This document shows positions 28,907-37,800 of a stretch of 39,206 nt of DNA, one piece after another. The stretch lies in NCBI RefSeq assembly GCF_946886105.1, contig NZ_CAMPHV010000050.1, positions 1 through 39,206 of the forward strand. Reading direction: 5' to 3'. Source of the stretch: an uncultured Pseudomonas sp. Its GTDB lineage: Bacteria > Pseudomonadota > Gammaproteobacteria > Pseudomonadales > Pseudomonadaceae. The notes below the pieces were generated by a model. That model did no database searches. It had not been told where the DNA came from and saw only the letters and a list, made by a program, of their open reading frames with translations. Both the position numbers and the translations under genes were made by a program. The first letter of the stretch is position 1; each line of letters starts with the position of its first letter.

Positions 28907-29266
28907 ATGCAACTCAGCATCAGCAGCTTGAAAGATATGGGCGCCTTCACCGGCGCCCCGGTCGAGAAAGAGATCAAGTGGAAGCAGGGCGATCAGGAGA
29001 TGGTAGCCACTGTATACGTACGGCCACTCTCCTATCGTTCAGCCGTGAACGACATCATGACCAGCGCCGGCAAAATCGACGGGGTTGCTGGCCGAATTGC
29101 AGCTTGCATCTGCGATGCCGAAGGCCGGCCAATTTTCACGCCTGCCGATATCACCGGCGAGGCCGATGCAGAGCGCGGCGCGCTTGATAGAAACCTCACA
29201 ATGGCACTGCTACAGGTGGTTGGTGAGGTATGTAACTTGGGAAAGACGCAGAGCTCGGAGAGTTAG
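28907..29266 (+). CDS. tail assembly chaperone (G-type)
   Basis: 119 aa. SSLKDMGAFTGAPVEKEIKWKQGDQEMVATVYVRPLSYRSAV is typical of tail assembly chaperones found just before the frameshift region. It coats the tape measure during assembly. A slippery heptamer near its end would produce the longer GT form. Confidence 0.85.
   Translation: MQLSISSLKDMGAFTGAPVEKEIKWKQGDQEMVATVYVRPLSYRSAVNDIMTSAGKIDGVAGRIAACICDAEGRPIFTPADITGEADAERGALDRNLTMALLQVVGEVCNLGKTQSSES
29239..29245 (+). promoter_or_regulatory. -1 programmed frameshift site (GGGAAAG)
   Basis: G-GGA-AAG with GGA and AAG in the zero frame of the chaperone gene: the same slippery heptamer as lambda G/T. It is 7 codons before the G stop. Slipping back one base opens the T frame. 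Confidence 0.88.
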
Positions 29267-29547
29267 ATGAAATATGGCATGAGCTTGTGCTGTGCGGCGT
29301 GGGCGGCAGGACAATTGCCGAAGCGCAGGACAGGCTCAGCTACCCCGAGTTTCTCAGTTGGGTCAAATATCGCCGCGCTAGAGGATCATTGAATGTCGGC
29401 ATGCGCGTTGAGCGCGGCTCTGCCGTGCTGGCTACTTTGTACGCCAACATGAAATCGAAGAACGGCGGTTATACCGTATACGATTTTATGCCATATGCTC
29501 AGGAGCCGGTGCTGACTCTTGAGGACGCTATGGAGAGTTGGAGTTAG
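29245..29547 (+). CDS. T part of the tail assembly chaperone GT fusion (DUF4035-like)
   Basis: 100 codons read in the -1 frame after the heptamer, giving a GT product of about 213 aa (start 28907). The sequence KDAELGELDEIWHELVLCGVGG leads into RTIAEAQDRLSYPEFLSWVKYRRARGSLNVGMR, the DUF4035/minor tail protein T pattern. No separate ribosome site exists; the internal GTG at 29287 is not needed. It recruits the tail tube protein to the tape measure. Confidence 0.85.
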   Translation, partial: DAELGELDEIWHELVLCGVGGRTIAEAQDRLSYPEFLSWVKYRRARGSLNVGMRVERGSAVLATLYANMKSKNGGYTVYDFMPYAQEPVLTLEDAMESWS

Positions 29548-29552
29548 TAGGA

Positions 29553-29885
29553 CTACCAGTCGGTTTCTACGGTTAGCGTGACTATCGGATGGTTTAGCTC
29601 GGTGTACATGCTTTTGACCGTCGCCCGTATTACCTTCCCGCCATCTTTCATTCGGCGAGTGAAGAGTGCGGCTCGGTCTTTCTTTATGTAGCCGATATGT
29701 ACATCGGTTGGAAGGAAAAGGGTGTACCAGCGCCGCACATGCACGTACACCGCTATCGCGTTTGGATCATAGGGATTGTTTGGCTCTGGGATAAGCTTCG
29801 CCGCCATGCCCTGGCGAACCGCAAGGCGAATTCGTCCATCCCTTCCTTCAAATCCCGTTCCTGCAACGACCACGCTGTATTCCAT
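29553..29885 (-). CDS. stand-alone HIRAN-domain protein (moron)
   Basis: 110 aa on the strand opposite to the late operon; AGGAG seven bases before the ATG. The whole protein is a HIRAN domain: VVAGTGFEGRDGRIRLAVRQG, LIPEPNNPYDPNAIAVYV (residues 32-49), HIGYIKKDRAAL, MKDGGKVIRATV. HIRAN binds 3' ends of single-stranded DNA and is usually fused to helicases or nucleases (HLTF, Rad5). Alone, it may recognise DNA ends or block a host enzyme. Orientation and its own upstream spacer mark it as an accessory gene expressed in the prophage. Confidence 0.82.
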   Translation of the reverse strand: MEYSVVVAGTGFEGRDGRIRLAVRQGMAAKLIPEPNNPYDPNAIAVYVHVRRWYTLFLPTDVHIGYIKKDRAALFTRRMKDGGKVIRATVKSMYTELNHPIVTLTVETDW

Positions 29886-29953
29886 GATCTTCTCCTTGAG
29901 GGAAGCTTGTTCCTTTCATGGGATGGTTAGAGCTATGCCTGAGACGCCTCGGC

Positions 29954-29982
29954 CTGACTAACACCCCATGGTCTGGCACAAT
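29954..29982 (+). promoter_or_regulatory. moron promoter for the lipoprotein gene
   Basis: CTGACT (29954-29959), 17-bp spacer, CACAAT (29977-29982): each box matches consensus at 4 of 6 positions. It lies 26 bp before the lipoprotein ATG and would allow expression independent of late control. Confidence 0.45.
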
Positions 29983-30007
29983 CCCTCCGAACAAAGGGAG
30001 GAATACC

Positions 30008-30316
30008 ATGCGCGCCATCATCACCTTAATGGTCACACTTGCGCTAGCAGGCTGTGCCAGCCACGGAAAGCCTATAACTCAGCAACAGATCGACAGAATA
30101 GAAGAAGGTAAGACCACCAAGCAGGAGCTTCTTGCGAGTTTTGGTAAGCCAATAGCCGTTTTGAAGAATTCGGACGGCACCGAAGTGATCGGATGGGGTT
30201 ATGCCCGCATCGGATTTGCTGGAACTAGCTATCAGAACCAATCTATCAGCGTAACGCTGGATCCTGATGGGAAGGTAATTCGATATACAACGGGGTCAGT
30301 TGGCGATAGCCGCTGA
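30008..30316 (+). CDS. BamE/SmpA-like outer-membrane lipoprotein (moron)
   Basis: 102 aa; GGAGG seven bases before the ATG. The signal peptide MRAIITLMVTLALAGC has a perfect lipobox (LAGC). The mature part follows the SmpA/BamE pattern: IDRIEEGKTTKQELLASFGKP, then a beta strand set (VIGWGYARIGFAG, SISVTLDPDGKVIRY). An asparagine/serine-type outer-membrane sorting is likely (C-A-S). It has its own promoter and a terminator, between tail genes, typical of lysogenic-conversion morons. It may alter the envelope or block superinfection. Confidence 0.82.
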   Translation: MRAIITLMVTLALAGCASHGKPITQQQIDRIEEGKTTKQELLASFGKPIAVLKNSDGTEVIGWGYARIGFAGTSYQNQSISVTLDPDGKVIRYTTGSVGDSR

Positions 30317-30330
30317 CCTCCCGCCGCACA

Positions 30331-30357
30331 AAAAAAACCCGCTTCGTCGGGTTTTTT
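30331..30357. terminator. bidirectional terminator after the lipoprotein moron
   Basis: A-run, AACCCG/CGGGTT stem with CTTCGT loop, then TTTTTTATT. It nearly copies the hairpin before the capsid gene, including the following ATTGC and GGAG. Confidence 0.8.
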
Positions 30358-30376
30358 ATTGCCTGGAGTAAAGTGA

Positions 30377-32617
30377 ATGGCCGCAAATTTGGGCACATTG
30401 ACTCTCGATCTAATAGCAAAGATCGGCGGCTTTATCGCCCCAATGGATAAGGCTGCGCGCCACTCGAAGAAAACATCTGAGGATATTGCCAAGGCCGGTA
30501 AGGCGATGGGTCTGGCGATTGCGGCTGGAGTGACAGCGGCCGCGACCGCCGCGGCCGCGATGGTTAAGTCCAGTATCAATGCTGCTGACGAAGCGGCCAA
30601 GATGGCAAAGGCTGCGGGTGTCACTGTCGAGGCGTTCACGGCCCTGCAATATGCGGCAGGTCTGGCCGGCGTCGAATCAACTGATCTTTCCGCTGCATTC
30701 GTAAGGCTGAACACCGGTATTACAGAGGCAGCGTTCGGCACCGAGAAGCAGGCCGAATTATTCAAATCGCTAGGCGTGGCGGTACGCGACGCCTCCGGAA
30801 ATATCCGCTCAGCCGATACAGTGCTTATAAATCTGGCTGACCGGTTTGCCGCGATCCCAGACGGCGCACAGAAATCGGCACTGGCGATTGAGTTGTTCGG
30901 TAGGTCAGGCGCCAAGATGCTGCCGTTCCTCAGCAGCGGCTCAGATGGCATCCGCGAGCTGACGGACCAAGCTGAGCGACTAGGCCTGGTCATTAGCACC
31001 GAGCAGGCAGCAGCATCGGAACAATTTAACGATAGCTTGAGCGTTCTGGCGTCCGTATCCCGAGGTGCAGGCAACGCCATGGCTGCCGAGCTGCTTCCAG
31101 CCCTGAATGAGCTCAGCGGCCTGCTGATCGACGTCGCCGAAGATTCGGATGCGGCGGCCACCTCTGCTACGGCGCTTTCTGGTGTTCTGAAGACTCTCTC
31201 GACAGCTGGACTGATAATCGGCGCCACCTTCGAGACGGTTGGCGATGCTGTCGGTGCTGCCGCGGCCGCCATTGCCTCGGCAGCCAAAGGTGAGTTTTCG
31301 CAAGCGTGGGAAATTGCGAAAGGCGGCGTTGCGGACTACGCAGACACAACAACCGAAGCCATCGACCGCATCAACAAGCTGTGGTCTGGCGAGTTCTCGG
31401 CAGCCGGCGAGAAGGCTGCGGCGGTGGTTGGCGCAGTGCGCACATCCGTTACCCGTCAAACCAAAGCCCAGAAAGATGCCGCCGTGGCGACTGATGCCGC
31501 CGCCAAAGCCATTCGTGACCAAATTGAGGCCCTCCAATTTCAAGCCGAAACGGTAGGCCTGACCGCCGAAGCGGTAACGCTTTTAAAGCTTGCTCAGGAT
31601 GGGGCTACGGAGAGCCAGCTAAAAAACGCAGAGGCCTCCCTGGCTACTGTTGTGGCATATGAGAAGCAGGCCGAGGCCAAGAAGAAAGCGGCAGAAGAGC
31701 AGGATCAGGTTAATGCTGACGCTCAGTCAGTAATCGACTCCCTGATGACCGAAGAAGAGGCGATCCGTGAATCGTATGCGCGTCGCCGCGAGCTAATCCT
31801 CTCCAGCTCCATACTTACTGCCGAGGAAAGAAACGAAGCGCTCCTGAGGCTTGAGGAGGAAAACACCGAGCAGCTATTGGAAGTGAGCGGCAGCTATTGG
31901 GAGAGGTATTTAGAGGCCGCCGAAGAAAACCTGCTTTCCTTCGACGAGCTGGCCGGCAGCGTGATAGAGCAGTTCAGTGGCAAGTTCGGAAGCGCCTTCG
32001 AGGCCATGGTTTTTGATGCTGAAAGCCTGGGCGACGCCGTTTCAGGAATGGCCGAGGGCATGGCTCGCTCCGTGGTTAATGCTTTAGGGCAGATGGCTGC
32101 GCAGTGGCTCGCCTATCAAGTCGTCCAGATGATAACCGGCAAAGCTACCCAGGCGACCGCAGCAACTGCCATTGCTGCAAACGCCACGGCTATGTCTATC
32201 ACGGCCGGCATCAACGCCTTCGCCAGTGCCGCCGCAATTCCGGTTGTTGGCTGGGTTGCCGCGCCTGGCGCAATGGCCGCCGCATTGGCTGTTACTGGGC
32301 CAATGGCCGCGGCGGCTGGCGCCGCGGCCTTGGCCGGCATGGCCCACGATGGCATCGACTCTGTACCGCAAACCGGCACATGGCTGCTGGAAAAAGGCGA
32401 GCGCGTAACAACCGCAGAAACCAGCGCCAAGCTGGACGCCACCCTGGCGCGCATTCAGGCCGACCAGGCCAGTGGCGGTATTCGTTCAAGCGATCGCCCG
32501 ATCAGCATCGTCGTCAACCAGCCCGGCGTCACCGACGCCCGCCAAGCCCGTCAATCCGAAGCCAGTACGCGCCGCGCCATCGCTCGCGGCGTAGCGCAAT
32601 CCGGGAGATACACCTAA
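30377..32617 (+). CDS. tail tape measure protein
   Basis: 746 aa; GGAG upstream. The N-terminus is NLGTLTLDLIAKIGGFIAPMDKAARHSKK. A hydrophobic alanine-rich segment follows (residues 45-65, LAIAAGVTAAATAAAAMV). The prophage tail-length conserved region covers residues about 75-250 (FTALQYAAGLAGVESTDLSAAF, FAAIPDGAQKSALAIELFGRSG). Long helices with coiled coils (residues 340-520) and a second hydrophobic region (about 590-670, ITAGINAFASAAAIPVVGWVAAPG) follow. It fixes tail length at roughly 110 nm and is ejected with DNA. The C-terminus WLLEKGERVTTAE is conserved in the family. Confidence 0.92.
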   Translation: MAANLGTLTLDLIAKIGGFIAPMDKAARHSKKTSEDIAKAGKAMGLAIAAGVTAAATAAAAMVKSSINAADEAAKMAKAAGVTVEAFTALQYAAGLAGVESTDLSAAFVRLNTGITEAAFGTEKQAELFKSLGVAVRDASGNIRSADTVLINLADRFAAIPDGAQKSALAIELFGRSGAKMLPFLSSGSDGIRELTDQAERLGLVISTEQAAASEQFNDSLSVLASVSRGAGNAMAAELLPALNELSGLLIDVAEDSDAAATSATALSGVLKTLSTAGLIIGATFETVGDAVGAAAAAIASAAKGEFSQAWEIAKGGVADYADTTTEAIDRINKLWSGEFSAAGEKAAAVVGAVRTSVTRQTKAQKDAAVATDAAAKAIRDQIEALQFQAETVGLTAEAVTLLKLAQDGATESQLKNAEASLATVVAYEKQAEAKKKAAEEQDQVNADAQSVIDSLMTEEEAIRESYARRRELILSSSILTAEERNEALLRLEEENTEQLLEVSGSYWERYLEAAEENLLSFDELAGSVIEQFSGKFGSAFEAMVFDAESLGDAVSGMAEGMARSVVNALGQMAAQWLAYQVVQMITGKATQATAATAIAANATAMSITAGINAFASAAAIPVVGWVAAPGAMAAALAVTGPMAAAAGAAALAGMAHDGIDSVPQTGTWLLEKGERVTTAETSAKLDATLARIQADQASGGIRSSDRPISIVVNQPGVTDARQARQSEASTRRAIARGVAQSGRYT

Positions 32618-33495
32618 TGGGCGAGTTCATCGAAGAGCGCCTCGATACCTGCGTGCGCCTGGGCGCCGCAGCTGAAGACAGCTATTTCGTCGAGACCACC
32701 ATAACCCAGGGTGGCAGCCGGTATTCATCGCTGCGCAACGGCAAGCCTTACCGGGAATTCAATCTCGACTACATCAAACCAGGTACAGCGCTCGCCCTGT
32801 CGGTAGCGAGCCTTTACCACCGCACTTGGGGCGGTTTCGCCGGATTCCGGGTCAAGAGCTGGGACGACTACACCACGGCGAACGATGGCGTGTCGGCTTA
32901 TACGGCTCTGGATTGCGATCTGCCACTGGTCAGTGCGGGCATCTATCAGCTGGTTAAGGAATACGGCAGGGAAGGGCTTGCCCTGGCCTCTATCGGCCGG
33001 CCGAAGCGCACGCTCTATAAGCCAGTAGCTGGAAATATTGCCGTAGGCGTGGCTGGCGCCGTATATCCCACCTCGCAATGGTCCGCAGATTCCACCACCG
33101 GCCAGATAACGATGGCGGCCAATAAGTCGCGCTCGATCACTGGAATAACCCAAGCGTCCAGCGCTGTTCTTGAGGTTGGCACCAATACGTTTCTTGTCGG
33201 CGAGTCCGTGGCTATCAGCGATGTAGCCGGCATGACGCAGATCAACGGGCTGCGCGCTCTGGTAACAGCCAAGCCCGACAGCACCCACATCACCGTTGCC
33301 ATCAACTCCAGCGGGTTCAGTGCCTACACCAGCGGAGGCGCCGTGCAGACCCAGCCGATAGCGGGCGAGTCGGTAACCGGCGGCTGCGAGTTCGATATTC
33401 CCTGCGCGTTCGATTCCAAACTCGGCGTCGACGCGATCGACTTCAAGAATCGTGACGTTAGCGGGCTGCGCGTGGTGGAGATATTGAATCCATGA
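32617..33495 (+). CDS. DUF2460 distal tail protein with inserted FCCH-like domain
   Basis: 292 aa, TAATG junction with the tape measure. The DUF2460 core covers residues 1-170 and 250-292 (FAGFRVKSWDDY, YQLVKEYGREG, KPVAGNIAVGVAG, then EFDIPCAFDSKLGVD). Residues about 172-243 are an inserted beta module (VGESVAISDVAGMTQINGLRALVTAKPDSTHITVAI, SAYTSGG) like the FCCH domain seen in several phage tail proteins. It forms the distal tail ring at the end of the tube. Confidence 0.85.
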   Translation: MGEFIEERLDTCVRLGAAAEDSYFVETTITQGGSRYSSLRNGKPYREFNLDYIKPGTALALSVASLYHRTWGGFAGFRVKSWDDYTTANDGVSAYTALDCDLPLVSAGIYQLVKEYGREGLALASIGRPKRTLYKPVAGNIAVGVAGAVYPTSQWSADSTTGQITMAANKSRSITGITQASSAVLEVGTNTFLVGESVAISDVAGMTQINGLRALVTAKPDSTHITVAINSSGFSAYTSGGAVQTQPIAGESVTGGCEFDIPCAFDSKLGVDAIDFKNRDVSGLRVVEILNP

Positions 33496-34385
33496 AGCCG
33501 CACGTGACCGCACGCGAGACGCGGATGTTCTGTGCTCGTATTGAGCCCGTTGGCGATCAGCCGATCGTGCGCCTGTGCGATCAGCCGAACCCTGTGGCCA
33601 TGACCAATGGAGAGGTCTATCAAGTCGAGAGCGGCTATGAATTCAGCGGTCTTTCTTCGTCAACAGACTTTGCCAGCTCAAGCCTAGACCTGAGCGGTAT
33701 TTTGCAGATCGGGGCCGTGAGCCAAGACGACCTTGCATCTGGCGTCTATGACAACGCCCGGGTGTATATCTTTGCCACGTCCTGGGTCCAGGGACAGTCA
33801 ATAGAGGATGAAGAGGAGCAAGGCCTGTTCTTCTTCGGAAAGGTCCAATTCGATGACGGCCGATATTCCGTCCAGCTTATGGACGGTAAGGACATGCTCT
33901 CGCAGTCGACCGGCCGAACCTATGCACCAACCTGCAGCTGGACCCTGTTCGACCAGTCGATCAACGGCCGCATCATCGCCACTTCCCGCAGCCGTTGTAC
34001 CGGTCCGCGCTCAACGCCGGATGGCCCGGCTATTGCTGACTATCTGGTAACCGGATCGCTGACGTCGGTCACCAGCCAATACGTTTTCGCCGACTCGGGC
34101 CGAACCGAGCCAGACGACTGGTTTGGCTATGGCGAAATCATGTTCACCACCGGCGCAAATGTCGGTCTGCGTCCTTCACAGATAAAGGTGTTCGCGGGCG
34201 GCCAGATCGAGCTGCATGAGGCGCTGTTCTACGCCCCACAGGTTGGCGACGAATACAAAATGATCCCAGGTTGCCGCAAGCGTCCCGTGGACTGCGCTAC
34301 CAAGTTCGAAAACAAGATCAATTTCAGCGGCCAGGATCACCTCCCAGCACCATCTCAATACGCACAAGTAGGGCGCGGCGCATGA
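33492..34385 (+). CDS. DUF2163 / BR0599 tail tip protein
   Basis: 297 aa, ATGA overlap. The N-terminus (MTNGEVYQVESGYEFSGLSSSTDFASSSLDLSGIL) is DUF2163. The C-terminus (PGCRKRPVDCATKFENKINFSGQDHLP) is the BR0599 pattern with paired cysteines. In gene-transfer agents and related siphophages the equivalent is the hub protein that binds an iron-sulfur cluster through such cysteines; that cluster is an inference here. Confidence 0.85.
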   Translation: MKPHVTARETRMFCARIEPVGDQPIVRLCDQPNPVAMTNGEVYQVESGYEFSGLSSSTDFASSSLDLSGILQIGAVSQDDLASGVYDNARVYIFATSWVQGQSIEDEEEQGLFFFGKVQFDDGRYSVQLMDGKDMLSQSTGRTYAPTCSWTLFDQSINGRIIATSRSRCTGPRSTPDGPAIADYLVTGSLTSVTSQYVFADSGRTEPDDWFGYGEIMFTTGANVGLRPSQIKVFAGGQIELHEALFYAPQVGDEYKMIPGCRKRPVDCATKFENKINFSGQDHLPAPSQYAQVGRGA

Positions 34386-34810
34386 TCCCAGACGACATTA
34401 TCGCCTCGGCGCGGAAGCTGATAGGCACAAAGTTTCTGCACCAGGGCAGGGTGCCGGGCCTGGGCCTGGATTGCGCTGGCACGCTCGCTGCGGTGCTCGA
34501 TGACTTGGGGCTCCCCTACATCGACGAGCAGGGTTATCCGCGCACACCGTACGACGGGCAGCTCGAGCGCAATCTTGATGAGCAGCCGTCGCTGCGCAGG
34601 ATACCGGCAGGGGAGGCGGCCGCGGGCGATGTACTGGTTATGCGCATGAAGAGCGCACCTCAACACATTGCCATCCACGCCGGATCTATTCGCGGGCAGA
34701 CCTACATCATCCACGGCAGCGAAGAGCACGGCAAAGTCGCTCACCATCGGCTTGACGACCTGTGGCGCGCCCGAGTTGTCCGCGCCTACCGAGTGGAGCG
34801 CCCCGCATGA
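34382..34810 (+). CDS. NlpC/P60 tail-associated peptidase
   Basis: 142 aa, ATGA overlap. Catalytic Cys31 (GLDCAG) and His95 (PQHIAIHAGS) are both present, in the NlpC/P60 cell-wall endopeptidase order. It is lambda K-like. It opens peptidoglycan locally during DNA injection. It is not expected to be the lysis endolysin. Confidence 0.88.
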   Translation: MIPDDIIASARKLIGTKFLHQGRVPGLGLDCAGTLAAVLDDLGLPYIDEQGYPRTPYDGQLERNLDEQPSLRRIPAGEAAAGDVLVMRMKSAPQHIAIHAGSIRGQTYIIHGSEEHGKVAHHRLDDLWRARVVRAYRVERPA

Positions 34811-37800
34811 GCTTGAGCGCAACGCTATTCGGCCGCGACTCCGCGATTCACCGGATCACAAATATCCTGGGCCTGGGAATACCTAGCTGGCTCGACAAGA
34901 AGTTCGGCGCCCCAGAAACCGAAGGCCCGCGCCTGGGCGACCTGTCGGTTCAAACCAGCACCTACGGAGCCCAGATCCCGCGCCTGTACGGCACCATCTC
35001 CGTAATGGGCAACATCATCTGGCTGGAGAACAACAAGCTCAAAGAAACCGTCCGCAAGAAGAAGAGCGGAGGGAAGGGAGGCGGTGGCGCATCCGAGCCG
35101 ACCAAAACCTACAGCTACAGCGCGACCTTCCACCTCGGCCTATGCGAAGGCCCGATCGCCGGTATACGCCGCATGTGGTGCGGCGACAAACTCATCTACA
35201 ACGCCAGCTCCGACGACCTCGAAACAATCATTGCGAGCAACAAGGCCGCGAAGGGCTGGAAGCTGTACCTCGGCACCGACAGCCAATTGCCCGATTCCCG
35301 CTACGAGGCGGATGTAGGTGTCGGCAACGCAAGCGCTCACAGGGGTTTGGCATATATCGCCTTCTACGATTTCCAGCTTGCTGACTACAGCAACACGCTG
35401 CAGGGGGCGCAGTTTAAAGTCGAGGTCGTCACTGCCGGCGAAATGGTAAACGTCCTTATAGATCAAGAAATCGACACTATTGACGGCTTCACGTATGCCA
35501 GCGTAGGTCGCCCACTTGAGGATATATACGGGCTTGAATTGCTTGATAATGCAACGTCAATATTCTTTGATGGGTACGCATCCTTTACTAGAAGGCAGTT
35601 CAGGTTAGGAAAGCTAACGCCTGAGAGCGATCCTAATGTTATTTTGGATATAGATGAATTTGCATACCCTGCCGGCATCAGGTCTTACGACGGGCGGTAT
35701 TGGTGGCAATACAAGTCTAACGTTGCACCGATATATGAGTCCTATTTAAGATCAGAAGATGGGCAATGGATTACATTGGACTCTCCCGGATTCGCTCAAG
35801 GCATGCTTAATACCGGTTATATCCCATTTGCAGATCAATACACATATGCCTTCTGTTATGCGGGAGATCCATTCCAGCCAGACATAATAGACAGGATAGG
35901 CTGGGCCGGGACATTCGAGGGAGCTTCAGTACCTTCCAATGTCCCTGTGTATGTTCTGCAGACGCCAGGATGGAGCGTCAGTACTGATGGCGACGAACCC
36001 TATGAATGGAGAATCTACGACGATATATTTAGCATTCGAATATACAACTCAGCCCTAACTCTTGTTATAAAAGAGTTTAGCGTTAGTTTGCCTGTTGGAG
36101 TGTGGCCAGATAAGATTGACGGAAACGATTATCAGGAAGGCTCTAGAGTATGCTGCCATCTTAAGGGGCGGGTGGCGTATATCGTTACATTTAACGGAGC
36201 TAATGGGTATTGGCATGCTGGGTGCGCAGAAAGTGGGGTTGTTTTTTACTATCTGATACCAGCAAACTCGGTGCTTTCTAATAGAATTCACGCTATATGG
36301 CCTTACGATGAAAGCCAGGGTCTGATTCAGACAAATAACCGAATAATTCAATGGCGGCGCTATGATTCAGGCAGCTACCCGCTGGCATCAATAATCGAGG
36401 AAGAGGTGGCCGCATCCGGGCTTATAACAGCTGACGATGTGGACACAAGCATGATACTTACAGATGTTCGCGGCTATCGGATCACTGGCGGAATTATCCG
36501 CGCAGCTCTTGAACCACTGCAGGCCGCCTTTCCATTCGACGTGAGAACCCATGGATATAAGATTCAGTTCCTGCCGCGGGGGCAATCGAGCGTTGCTACG
36601 ATCCCATGGGATGATCTTGGAGCCACTGATGGCGATACGCCTGACGATATATTGCAGCAGTCGCGCGAGATGGACTCTCAGCTGCCGGCCAGAACCGCAA
36701 TCAAGTACCTGGACGCGGCGCGCGAGTATGCAATCTCTGAGCAGTATTCGGAGAGGCTGAATACAGAGGCAGTAAACAGGGTTGATCGAGAGCTGCCGCT
36801 GGTTCTAACAGCAGACGAGGCGGCAGGTGTGGCGGAGGTCTTGAACTTCCTCCCATGGCTGGAGCGTACTGATTTTGCATTCAAGCTGCCGCCGACGTAC
36901 CGGAATCTTGAGCCTGCTGACGTGGTTACGATATCGGCGCCACAGGCTACCTACGAACTTCGCGTGACGGAAACAAATGAAACGCCGGATGGGCGCCTTG
37001 AGTGCAAGGCGCGTCCGAACCGTGCCGCGCTGTATACCTCCGCATCAACCGGATCCGAGGGTGTTCCACCGGCCGGAACAATAGGACTGGGCGGCGCTTC
37101 GATTTTCATCCCGCTTGATATTCCAGTTGTCGACGAGACGATACAAAACGCTGTTGGTTTTGTGGGGGCTATGACCGGTGAAACAAGTGGCTGGCCAGGC
37201 GCCCTCCTGGTCAGATCAAGCGATGAAGGCCAAACCTGGGCTGACCTGCAGGCATACGCCGGGAAGGCCTCGATCGGCACAGCAATAACCACGCTACCCG
37301 TCAGTTCCTGCACCCTGATCGATCAACGCACCCTGAACATTTTTATGATTTCCGGTGCACCAGAAGGCGTTACCAGAGACCAGATGCTGGCCGGCTCAAA
37401 CTACGCCGCATATGGTGCGGATGGCAGGTGGGAAATCGTGCGCTTCCAGAGCGCAGCATTGCAGGTAAACGGAACCTACCTGTTAAGCGGCTTTGTGCGC
37501 GGTGAGCGCGGCACGGAATGGGCGACAGGGCTGCACGCCGCCGGCGATTATTTCGTGTTGCTCGAAGATCCAGATAATGCATTCATCGGTATGCCGGTCG
37601 AGACAATCGGCCTTGATCGGACATACCGCGCCGTCACTGCTGGCGACAGCGTAGATGATGCGACCGACGTGCCCTTCACCTATCGCGGCGTAAACCTGGA
37701 ATGCCTAAGCCCGGTATATCCCAAGGGATCCCGTGACGGCTCGAGCAATTTCACCGGGACATTTACTCGCCGCAGCAGGCTCAGCAGCAGCTGGTGGACG

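Noticed and set aside
34382..34810. Calling the NlpC/P60 protein the endolysin
   Set aside because: It lies between tail tip genes with ATGA overlaps on both sides, the lambda K position, so a virion role is more likely.
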